Part shown: positions 15,287 to 22,224 of the stretch, piece after piece
How positions within the stretch are numbered: the first letter of the stretch is position 1
Layout: the number at the start of each line of letters is the position of its first letter
Assembly (NCBI GenBank): GCA_002439755.1
Contig: DJPH01000057.1
Coordinates: forward strand, 1 to 34,051
Length of the DNA stretch: 34,051 nucleotides
Source of the DNA: Prevotellaceae bacterium UBA6417
Lineage (GTDB): Bacteria > Bacteroidota > Bacteroidia > Bacteroidales > Bacteroidaceae
Reading direction: 5' to 3'
Notes under the pieces: model-generated
The model's input: only the letters and a program-made list of their open reading frames with translations
Told to the model about the DNA's origin: nothing
Database searches by the model: none
Position numbers and translations under genes: made by a program

Positions 15287-17167
15287 TTATTTTCTGTTGA
15301 GCCTTTGTTTTTGCTGTTCCTGCTGTTTCTGCAGGGCTTCAAGCCGGGCTGCAAGTCCTTTCATCTTTTGTGGGTTGCTCATGTTCTTTTTATAGTTTTC
15401 TTCGAGCTTTGCCAAAAGTTTTTTGTCGTCTGTGCGCCACCGCAGCCACCAAAAAGTAACGGCACTGGCCAAAAGAGAAATGAAGTAGTAGTAATTCAAT
15501 CCTGATGAATAATCGTTGAACATAAAGAAGAAGAACACTGGCATGAGCATCATCATCCATTGCATCATTTTCATTTGCTCGGCCTGTGCGCCGACCATGC
15601 TGTCTTTTTGCATCTTCATGTTTATCCAGCTGTAAAGAAGATTGGATACACAGAAAAGGAGGCAGAAGATACTTAAGTGATTGCCGATGAAAGGCAGATT
15701 GGTGCTCCAATGTATAACGTCGTCGTAAGTTGACAGGTCATCAGCCCAAAGGAAACTTTGCTGGCGCAATTCAATAGCATTAGGCACGAAATTGAACATG
15801 GCAATCCAGATAGGCATTTGCAAGAGGATGGGCAGGCAGCCTCCCATGGGACTGACACCGTATTTGCTGTAGGTGGCCATGATTTCTTGCTGTTTCTTCA
15901 TGTTGTCTTCCGAATTGGGATACTTGGCGTTGATTTCATCGAGTTTCGGTTTCAGTACGCGCATTTTTGCGCTGCTCAGGTAACTTTTGCGTGTTGTTGG
16001 GTAAACTAAAACCTTCAGCAGGATAGTAATGAGCAATAGCACGACTCCCATCGAGAATCCCAGTTTTGTGAGCCAGTCAAACACGTAAATTGTGAAGAAA
16101 CGGTTGATGTATTTGAAAAGAGGCCATCCCAAATAAACCAATTCGTCAAGTTCGAGATCTTTTCCTTTTTCAAGGCTGTAATCGTTCATTTGTTGTAGTA
16201 GGCGGAACTTGTTGGGTCCTATATAGAACTGCATGTTGACGGAAGACTTGCCCGTTGCATCAAAAGGAGTTTCCATCTGAGCTTTGTAGTTTTTCAGGAA
16301 TCCGCTTTCTTCTGCCAATGGAGTGCTTTTCAACTTAGCTTTCTCCAGTCCTTCATAGCCGATGAGCACGTAGCTGAAAAATTGGTTTTTGAAGGCAACC
16401 CAATCAAGAGTTTCCTTTATATCTTCTTCTTTTTCCTTAGCCTCATTGAGGTAGTCCATTCCACCGTTCTTTTCTTTGTATGTCAATGTGGCGTAGCGGT
16501 TTTCGAAGGTAAATCCTTTTTCCTGCGGTCTGATGGAGTCTTGCCATTCAATGGAAATGGTTTTTACATTGGGCATTACGTGACGTTCCAGCCCGTTGGT
16601 ACGTATAGCCACATTTACCATGTAAGTATGCGGTATCAATTTGTATTCTATGGCAAATGTGCTTCCGTCATTTCCATTCAATGTCATTGTCACTGTGCTG
16701 TCGGTCTGCTTTTCAGCGTTGAAATACATTTCGGCCGTTTTCAGATTTTCTTCTTTTAGGGGCAGTATGTAATGCAAGTAAGATGTTGCTTTGCTAAAAA
16801 GCTGCACAGGTTTCTTTTTCTGATCTTTATAATCTTTCAAATGAGCGTCTGTAATGACACCGCCTAATGTGTTCAATTCAATTTTCAGCAATTCGTTTTG
16901 CAGTGTCACGGTTTTGTTTTGACCACGTTTGTGCATGCCAAACAGTGATGTGGTATCGGCCGCTGCCATTAGGGCCGATGAGTCTGACGAGACCTGTTTC
17001 GCCGCTTGTTGCTGTTGCAGGACGCGTTGCTTTTCGGCGTTTACGGCTGCGATCGAGTCTTGCCTGCGAGCTTCGGCTATTTGCTCTGCGCTTGGCTGGC
17101 TGAAATAGGTAAATCCTATCAGTACCAATGCTATCAGCACAAAGCCGGTGATGGTGTTTTTATCCAT
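15287..17167 (-). CDS. yidC: Membrane protein insertase YidC
   Basis: 626 residues. It opens with the first membrane helix (MDKNTITGFVLIALVLIGFTYF), continues with a coiled Gln/Ala-rich linker and the large periplasmic beta domain (about 75-350), then the conserved insertase core (WLTKLGFSMGVVLLLITILLKVLVYPTTRKSY...PKLDEINAKYPNSEDNMKKQQEIMATYSKYGVSPMGGCLPILLQMPIWIAMF) and the remaining helices. The hydrophilic-groove arginine is probably the one in YPTTRKSY. The tail is basic with a Gln/Lys-rich ribosome-binding-type end (LEALQKQQEQQKQRL). It inserts membrane proteins with or without SecYEG. Length fits Bacteroidota YidC. It starts 35 bp after pyrG, a conserved pair in Bacteroidales as I recall. 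Confidence 0.97.
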   Translation of the reverse strand: MDKNTITGFVLIALVLIGFTYFSQPSAEQIAEARRQDSIAAVNAEKQRVLQQQQAAKQVSSDSSALMAAADTTSLFGMHKRGQNKTVTLQNELLKIELNTLGGVITDAHLKDYKDQKKKPVQLFSKATSYLHYILPLKEENLKTAEMYFNAEKQTDSTVTMTLNGNDGSTFAIEYKLIPHTYMVNVAIRTNGLERHVMPNVKTISIEWQDSIRPQEKGFTFENRYATLTYKEKNGGMDYLNEAKEKEEDIKETLDWVAFKNQFFSYVLIGYEGLEKAKLKSTPLAEESGFLKNYKAQMETPFDATGKSSVNMQFYIGPNKFRLLQQMNDYSLEKGKDLELDELVYLGWPLFKYINRFFTIYVFDWLTKLGFSMGVVLLLITILLKVLVYPTTRKSYLSSAKMRVLKPKLDEINAKYPNSEDNMKKQQEIMATYSKYGVSPMGGCLPILLQMPIWIAMFNFVPNAIELRQQSFLWADDLSTYDDVIHWSTNLPFIGNHLSIFCLLFCVSNLLYSWINMKMQKDSMVGAQAEQMKMMQWMMMLMPVFFFFMFNDYSSGLNYYYFISLLASAVTFWWLRWRTDDKKLLAKLEENYKKNMSNPQKMKGLAARLEALQKQQEQQKQRLNRK

Positions 17168-17202
17168 TTATGTGTCTTGTGTTGTTTTAAGTGGCTGGGA
17201 GT

Positions 17203-18816
17203 TTATTTGCTGTTTTTGTTGTCTATGGCAGCTTTTACGAAGCTCATGAATAAGGGGTGGGGAGCCAGCACTCTGCTGCTGTATTCGGGATGGAACTGTG
17301 TTCCGAGATACCATTTCAGTTTCGGAACTTCCACGATTTCTACCAAATGCGTGTCGGGATTGATGCCAGTGCATCGCATGCCGTTGTTTTCGAATTCCTC
17401 TTTGTAAGCATCGTTGAACTCGAAACGGTGGCGGTGGCGTTCGGATATGGTTTTCTTTTGGTAGGCTTTGTAGGCCAGAGAGTTTTCGTCCAATTCACAC
17501 TTGTATGCTCCCAGGCGCATGGTGCCGCCAAGATTCGTGATGTTCTTTTGCTCTTCCATGATGTCAATCACATTGTGATGTGTTTTCTCATCCATTTCCG
17601 AGCTGTTGGCATCGGCATATCCGAGTACATTGCGCGCATATTCTATGACCATTATTTGCATGCCCAGGCAGATACCGAATGTGGGAATGTCATGGGTGCG
17701 GCAATATTTGGCGGCCACGATTTTTCCTTCTATTCCCCTTTGACCAAATCCGGGACAGATGATGATACCGTCCATGCCTTCGAGTTTTTCGGCAACGTCA
17801 TCTTCTGTAAGTTTCTCAGAGTTAATGAAGTTTGCTTTTACCTTGTAGTCGTTGTAGGTTCCGGATTGCGACAGGGCTTCCAGAATGCTTTTGTAGGCAT
17901 CTTGAAGGTCATATTTTCCTACTAATCCTATTGTTACTACTGCCTTTGCATTGTGTCTTCTTGTCAGGAAATCTTTCCAACGTCCCAACTGCACCTCTTC
18001 TTCGGGCACTTCCATGCCGAATTTGCCCAATATGATTTTGTCGAGCCCTTGCTCGGCCATTTTTACGGGCACTTCGTAGATGGTGGGCATGTCTATGCTT
18101 TGTACTACAGCTTCGGCATCTACGTTACAGAAATTGGCTACTTTTTTGCGGAGTCCCTGGCTTAGATCCCTTTCGGCGCGCAATACGAGTATGTCGGGCT
18201 GTATTCCTACGCTTTGCAACTCTTTAACGGAGTGTTGCGTGGGTTTTGTCTTCAATTCTTTGGCAGCAGCAAGAAAAGGCACGTATGTCAGATGTATGCA
18301 AAGTGCTCGTTTGCCCAAGTCCCATTTCAGCTGGCGGATGGCTTCGAGAAAGGGTAGGCCTTCTATGTCGCCGACGGTTCCGCCTATTTCACTGATGACG
18401 AAATCATATTTATCTTTCTTGCCGAGAAACATGATGTCGCGCTTGATTTCGTCTGTAATATGGGGAACCACCTGAATGGTCTTGCCCAAATAGTCACCGC
18501 GACGTTCTTTTTCTATGACGCTTTTGTATATTTTTCCGGTGGTGTAATTGTTATACCTGGTGGTTTCAATGCCTGTAAATCTTTCGTAGTGACCCAGGTC
18601 GAGATCGGTTTCCTGTCCGTCGGCCGTCACATAGCATTCACCATGCTCGTAGGGGTTGAGTGTTCCCGGGTCAATATTGATATAGGGGTCGAATTTTTGG
18701 ATTGTAATGCTATAACCGCGTGCCTGCAACAGCTTGCCTATGCTCGCTGATATAATGCCTTTGCCTAAAGACGAAGCTACACCGCCCGTCACGAAAATAT
18801 ACTTGGTGTCTGCCAT
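17203..18816 (-). CDS. pyrG: CTP synthase
   Basis: 537 residues, the normal length. The N-terminal synthetase domain has the P-loop-like KYIFVTGGVASSLGKGIISA and SEIGGTVGDIEGLPFLEAIRQ; the C-terminal class-I glutamine amidotransferase has Cys383 in GICLGMQ and the His-Glu pair of FHPEYSS. The enzyme makes CTP from UTP with glutamine-derived ammonia, in the cytosol. A TACCTTTG -7 box is about 28 bp upstream of the ATG. The gene is divergent from the DUF3078-like gene and is first of the pyrG-yidC-peptidase-GT2 run. Confidence 0.98.
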   Translation of the reverse strand: MADTKYIFVTGGVASSLGKGIISASIGKLLQARGYSITIQKFDPYINIDPGTLNPYEHGECYVTADGQETDLDLGHYERFTGIETTRYNNYTTGKIYKSVIEKERRGDYLGKTIQVVPHITDEIKRDIMFLGKKDKYDFVISEIGGTVGDIEGLPFLEAIRQLKWDLGKRALCIHLTYVPFLAAAKELKTKPTQHSVKELQSVGIQPDILVLRAERDLSQGLRKKVANFCNVDAEAVVQSIDMPTIYEVPVKMAEQGLDKIILGKFGMEVPEEEVQLGRWKDFLTRRHNAKAVVTIGLVGKYDLQDAYKSILEALSQSGTYNDYKVKANFINSEKLTEDDVAEKLEGMDGIIICPGFGQRGIEGKIVAAKYCRTHDIPTFGICLGMQIMVIEYARNVLGYADANSSEMDEKTHHNVIDIMEEQKNITNLGGTMRLGAYKCELDENSLAYKAYQKKTISERHRHRFEFNDAYKEEFENNGMRCTGINPDTHLVEIVEVPKLKWYLGTQFHPEYSSRVLAPHPLFMSFVKAAIDNKNSK

Positions 18817-18843
18817 GATTGTTTATTATATAGTAACGGGATG

Positions 18844-18851
18844 CAAAGGTA
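18844..18851 (-). promoter_or_regulatory. -7 promoter box of pyrG
   Basis: On the minus strand this reads TACCTTTG, an exact TAnnTTTG match, 27 bp before the pyrG ATG. No well-spaced TTTG -33 box was found. Confidence 0.6.
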
Positions 18852-18894
18852 CGAAATTATATATCAAAAACGCTTTTTTCAAGCGAAAAACCAT

Positions 18895-18902
18895 TACCTT
18901 TG
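18895..18902 (+). promoter_or_regulatory. -7 promoter box of the DUF3078-like gene
   Basis: TACCTTTG, 24 bp before the ATG at 18927 and facing away from the pyrG box 43 bp to the left. A small inverted repeat CGCTT/AAGCG (18871-18875, 18881-18885) lies between the two divergent promoters. Confidence 0.6.
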
Positions 18903-18926
18903 CAATTCGTAAAAAACAACACGAAG

Positions 18927-20273
18927 ATGAGGAAATACGTCATAGCAGTGCTCATGTTGCTTGTTGCCGGGGTGCTTTGCGCGCAAAAGCGAAAAGCAAA
19001 AAGCGTGGTCAAGGAAGAACTTCCCGATACTTTCGAGGTCATTGCCGGCCACTATGCCGATTCTTTGCGCCAGTTACGGACTTATTATGATTCGGCCTGG
19101 ACTTACAATGCCGGCGACCAATTGCGCAATCCCTATTATTTTCCTCTATTCTTCAAGCCTACACTCTATAACAATCCTTTGGACCAATTGATGAGCAATA
19201 CTTGGACGGGGCGTTACAATAAGCAACGTCGCCTGTACAGTATCGGCGATACGCGCGACGATGAGCTGCAGCGCGATTCGGCCATCAACAATACCCTTGC
19301 GCAGTTTTATGTCAACTACCCGCAATTTATCGAGCAAACACAGCAGCAGCTGATGGCTAACGACGGATTGCGCCGTGAGGCCGAAAACACGGCTCCTATC
19401 AAGCATGAAGTGAGCCTGGCCGAAAAAATCAAGCCCGATGCGCCGATTGACGTGGTCGAACCTGTAAAACTGGTCAGTCACCGCCCTAATTTTTGGAAAT
19501 ACACCGCATATTTCGAATTGCACTACAATCAGACCTATTCAAGTGAAAATTGGAGAGGAGGGAAAAACAAGTACAATTCATTGGTAAGCCGCTTTTATGC
19601 TACGGCCAACTATAACTTCAATGACAAGGTTATCTTCAACAATTCATTGGAGTTGCGCCTGGCTTTCCAGACCGAGCGTTCCGATACCATCCATCCTATC
19701 AAACCTACGCAAAACGAGTTGAAGATAAACAATATGTTCGGTTTGAAAGCCATCAAAAATGTCTATTACTCCATTTCGCTCGAACACAAAACTCCTGTAA
19801 TTCCACGCTACAACAGCAATTCGCGTGTTGTCAACCAGGATTTCTTCTCGCCTTATGAAGGTTCTTATGGTGTTGGTTTCACGTATAATGTGAAAGTCCT
19901 GAAGAAATATCCCATCTCGTTTACTGCCAACCCCATCAATATCTATTACAAATACATGGATCGCAATGCCCTTGCACGTTACGGCAAAAGCGGAAAGCGA
20001 CATCATTATGAGGCATACGGTTCCAATTTGCGCCTGACGTGGCAGTGGAAGCTCTTTAAAATATTGAATTGGCGTTCCGAATGGACCTACGGCACCAACT
20101 ATACCTATGTGGAAACCGAATGGCGCAATACCTATAACGTATCCATCAACAAGTATATAGGAACTACACTTGACTTATACATGCGTTTTGACGATCGTAA
20201 GCTCGATCGCCGCGGCCGTCGTCGCATGCAGCTTTCCGAGATATTCTCGCTCGGATTCAGCTACAATTTTTAA
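18927..20273 (+). CDS. DUF3078-like outer-membrane beta-barrel protein
   Basis: 448 residues from the ATG at 18927, chosen over an upstream TTG at 18900 because that codon overlaps the -7 box and the ATG begins a proper signal peptide (MRKYVIAVLMLLVAGVLCAQ). An N-terminal soluble part (about 21-190) carries Asp/Tyr-rich segments (HYADSLRQLRTYYDSAWTYN). The C-terminal half (about 200-448) is beta-strand rich with alternating aromatic residues (YFELHYNQTYSSENWRGGKNKYNSLVSRFY, YNVKVLKKYPISFTANPINIYYKY) and ends in the outer-membrane barrel signature FSLGFSYNF. The NWRGGK motif and layout recall Bacteroidota DUF3078 proteins. Function unknown. No clear terminator follows; the next, AT-rich gene starts 44 bp downstream and may receive read-through. 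Confidence 0.7.
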   Translation: MRKYVIAVLMLLVAGVLCAQKRKAKSVVKEELPDTFEVIAGHYADSLRQLRTYYDSAWTYNAGDQLRNPYYFPLFFKPTLYNNPLDQLMSNTWTGRYNKQRRLYSIGDTRDDELQRDSAINNTLAQFYVNYPQFIEQTQQQLMANDGLRREAENTAPIKHEVSLAEKIKPDAPIDVVEPVKLVSHRPNFWKYTAYFELHYNQTYSSENWRGGKNKYNSLVSRFYATANYNFNDKVIFNNSLELRLAFQTERSDTIHPIKPTQNELKINNMFGLKAIKNVYYSISLEHKTPVIPRYNSNSRVVNQDFFSPYEGSYGVGFTYNVKVLKKYPISFTANPINIYYKYMDRNALARYGKSGKRHHYEAYGSNLRLTWQWKLFKILNWRSEWTYGTNYTYVETEWRNTYNVSINKYIGTTLDLYMRFDDRKLDRRGRRRMQLSEIFSLGFSYNF

Positions 20274-20317
20274 TTCCTACGGCTTCTTACTTTTTTGAAG
20301 TGCAAAAATGGCAAAGT

Positions 20318-20719
20318 ATGAGCAATAACATACCACAAGAAGTGTGGACTCCTTTGCCTTTTTTGAAAGGAGAGCATTCTCTTTCAAAAATTGAATACGA
20401 TGCTACAGACTTATTGGTAGAATTGGATTCGTTTAAGGAAAAACGGGTTACAAAAATAGTTTTTGCAAATGTATTCTCATACAGAGTAACATTAGAGCAT
20501 TTTAGATGGGCAGAATTTAGCCATAATCCTAACATTTCAGCAACATTGGTATATGTAAAAGAATCTCATTATATAAGATGGTTAGAAACTGCTGGTTTGA
20601 AACAAATTTATGAATCCAATTTGGATTTGCGGCATTATCTATTGCAAACTACAGAACACACAATAGATGTTGTACTTCCAAGTGAATCCATAATAACTAT
20701 AGATGGGAAAGAAATATGA
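20318..20719 (+). CDS. Hypothetical protein, first gene of an AT-rich coupled pair
   Basis: 133 residues from the ATG at 20318; a GTG at 20300 would add six residues. I do not recognise the family. It has no signal peptide or membrane helix, is mixed alpha/beta in look, and contains VTKIVFANVFSYRVTLEHFRWAEF, YIRWLETAGLKQIYESNLDLRHYLL and ends DVVLPSESIITIDGKEI. Codon use is markedly AT-rich (TTA, ATA, AAT, AGA common), unlike the GC-richer genes on either side, which suggests recent acquisition. Its stop overlaps the next start as ATGA, so the two proteins are translationally coupled and probably work together. An immunity- or stress-related role is possible but cannot be supported from the sequence. 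Confidence 0.75.
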   Translation: MSNNIPQEVWTPLPFLKGEHSLSKIEYDATDLLVELDSFKEKRVTKIVFANVFSYRVTLEHFRWAEFSHNPNISATLVYVKESHYIRWLETAGLKQIYESNLDLRHYLLQTTEHTIDVVLPSESIITIDGKEI

Positions 20720-21216
20720 AACAACCACTTTTTACAATTAGCAGCACATTCTCGGAAGAAGAAGTCGTGCGTTTCAATAAGTATGTATTGTTGCACCAGT
20801 CTCCATATGTAAGAAATGTTATCTTTTGCAATATAATCATGCTGCTGTTCACAATAGCCATGGTATTGAATGATATTACTTCAGAGGGGTTTCCTATAGG
20901 CTCGATAATGATGTTTTTACTCATCATTATTATCAATTGGTCTCTTTACAAATCGCCAATACAAAAAGCCAGAAAACTTTATCGCCAGAATAAAACAATA
21001 AGAGATGCTGATTATATTGTTAAGTTCTATGATAACCACTATGTCGTGTTATGCAATGAAATAGAGTCAAGTATTCCTTTCGATAAATTGTATAGAATAA
21101 TAGAGACTGACACTAATTACTATTTGATGCCTTCAAAGGTCAGTGGGACAATAATTTGTAAGACAGATTGCCCTGCTGGTTTTGATGTTTATATTCATAG
21201 ATTTGTAAACAGATAG
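20716..21216 (+). CDS. YcxB-like two-helix membrane protein, second gene of the AT-rich pair
   Basis: 166 residues. A short N-terminal cytosolic strand region (KQPLFTISSTFSEEEVVRFNKYVL) is followed by two close membrane helices at about 37-54 (VIFCNIIMLLFTIAMVL) and 62-78 (IGSIMMFLLIIIINWSLY) and then a C-terminal soluble domain with the YcxB-like pattern: DYIVKFYDNHYVVLCNEIESSIPFDKLYRIIETDTNYYLM followed by a final strand. YcxB-like proteins are widespread small membrane proteins of unknown function. The start overlaps the upstream stop (ATGA). Base composition is as AT-rich as its partner. The 22-bp tandem repeat starts 58 bp after the stop. Confidence 0.72.
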   Translation: MKQPLFTISSTFSEEEVVRFNKYVLLHQSPYVRNVIFCNIIMLLFTIAMVLNDITSEGFPIGSIMMFLLIIIINWSLYKSPIQKARKLYRQNKTIRDADYIVKFYDNHYVVLCNEIESSIPFDKLYRIIETDTNYYLMPSKVSGTIICKTDCPAGFDVYIHRFVNR

Positions 21217-21273
21217 TGTGTAATATGTTTCTATAGCAAAACAATATCGAAGATTTCCAGATACAAGGTGGCG

Positions 21274-21406
21274 GCTTCTCATGTACTACATGGGAAGCCC
21301 TCATATTCTATGTGGGAGGCTCTCAGATTGAATATGAGAAGCTCTTATATTCAATGTTGGAAGTTCCGAAGTACGGTTTGGCAATCTCTCGGATTTAATG
21401 TCAGTA
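21274..21406. repeat. 22-bp tandem repeat array with hairpin potential
   Basis: Six degenerate units with a 22-23 bp period: 21274-21296, 21297-21318, 21319-21340, 21341-21362, 21363-21384 and 21385-21406. The first four share a pattern close to GCTCTCATATTnAATGTGGG; the last two are decayed. Each unit is roughly self-complementary. The strongest folds are 21273-21299 (12-bp stem with one T-G wobble and a 3-base loop) and 21328-21354 (11-bp stem, 5-base loop) across units 3 and 4. There are no unique spacers, so it is not a CRISPR array. A short open frame across it (21268-21459) is a by-product. Confidence 0.75.
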
Positions 21407-21421
21407 TTAACTATATGGTAC

Positions 21422-21452
21422 AAAAAAACTGCCACGTATGGAATTGTGGCAG
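21422..21452 (-). terminator. Intrinsic terminator of the HU-like gene
   Basis: Read on the minus strand: a perfect 7-bp stem CTGCCAC/GTGGCAG (21446-21452 with 21429-21435) with a 10-base loop, followed by seven T (21428-21422). It lies about 70 bp beyond the stop of the HU-like gene and is correctly oriented for it. Confidence 0.8.
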
Positions 21453-21524
21453 TGAATAGAGCTATACAGCTATGAACAAGTGCGGTTCTCTATGGCTTAT
21501 ATTGTGCACCAAACGTTTAGGTAA

Positions 21525-21914
21525 TCAGCCTTTCAGATTGGAGAATGCTTGATAGCGGATGTCTTTTTGAACGTCTTTAAACAATTGTCTGTTGCTGGAG
21601 AAACGGATACGGGCATATTTCACTACGTCGGAAGTGCACTTTTCGGCCTCTTCAACGCCTGTACTCTTCAGCGTTATTCTAAAGACACCAAGGTTGTCAA
21701 GCCGCACACTGTATCCTTCTACGAGCCATTTGACAATGATGTCATTCAGGTTCGACAAAGTGTTGAGCACGTCACCTTTGGTGAGAGAACTGGCATTTGC
21801 AATTTCCTTGCAGATGTCGTCAGTGGTTTTCATTCCTATCTTTACGTTTTGAAGATAGAATTTCGATTGTTCCTGGTTTTGAGGATTCTTTTTCTTTACA
21901 ACTTTGAATTTCAT
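21525..21914 (-). CDS. HU-family (HU-HIG-like) DNA-binding protein
   Basis: 129 residues, longer than canonical HU (about 90). A strongly basic N-terminal extension (MKFKVVKKKNPQNQEQSKFY) leads into the HU helical part (DDICKEIANASSLTKGDVLNTLSNLNDIIVKWLVEGYSVRLDNLGVFRITLKSTG) with the expected LxxLGxF turn, and a shortened arm and tail (YARIRFSSNRQLFKDVQKDIRYQAF). This layout is that of the Bacteroidota HU-HIG group, of which each genome carries many copies. The role is nucleoid binding or bending, with no specific target known. It has its own -7 box upstream and terminator downstream, so it is a single-gene unit. Confidence 0.85.
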   Translation of the reverse strand: MKFKVVKKKNPQNQEQSKFYLQNVKIGMKTTDDICKEIANASSLTKGDVLNTLSNLNDIIVKWLVEGYSVRLDNLGVFRITLKSTGVEEAEKCTSDVVKYARIRFSSNRQLFKDVQKDIRYQAFSNLKG

Positions 21915-21964
21915 TTTTGTTTGATTTTAGGTTAATACTAAGGTTTATGTTTTCCATACGCTTG

Positions 21965-21972
21965 CAAAGTTA
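21965..21972 (-). promoter_or_regulatory. -7 promoter box of the HU-like gene
   Basis: The minus strand reads TAACTTTG, an exact TAnnTTTG match, about 50 bp before the ATG. A near-match -33 box (CTTG, 21994-21997) is spaced 21 bp away. Confidence 0.6.
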
Positions 21973-21997
21973 CAACATGATAGAGGCCATTTGCAAG

Positions 21998-22224
21998 CTT
22001 TTTCATCCGTCCGGTGCAGTCTACGACACAATTTGATTACAATGTGCTGATACATTGATTGTTGCAAAACACATAAAATCACAAGTTTTTTGGAGTTGCA
22101 TTCTCAGCCGGATTTTTGTGCATTTAAATCCGTAATTTGTATATCCGCAATTTGTCACAAAAACAGTATTTTTGCAGCACAAAAACAGACAACCTGATTG
22201 AAACAATTATCTAAACTGTAAAAC
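21998..22224 (+). promoter_or_regulatory. Divergent intergenic region with a -7 box for the DXS-like gene
   Basis: No gene was seen between the HU-like and DXS-like genes. A TATTTTTG -7 box lies at 22167-22174, 50 bp before the ATG. TTTG occurs at 22136-22139 and 22151-22154 but neither has the normal spacing. The stretch is AT-rich with several TTTG repeats. No riboswitch fold was recognised. Confidence 0.45.

Noticed and set aside
21274..21406. Possible CRISPR array
   Set aside because: Units abut directly with no unique spacers, they degenerate quickly, and there are no cas genes in the window.
21268..21459. 63-codon open frame across the 22-bp repeats
   Set aside because: The repeat period is not a multiple of three and the peptide shows no conserved pattern; treated as a by-product of the repeats.
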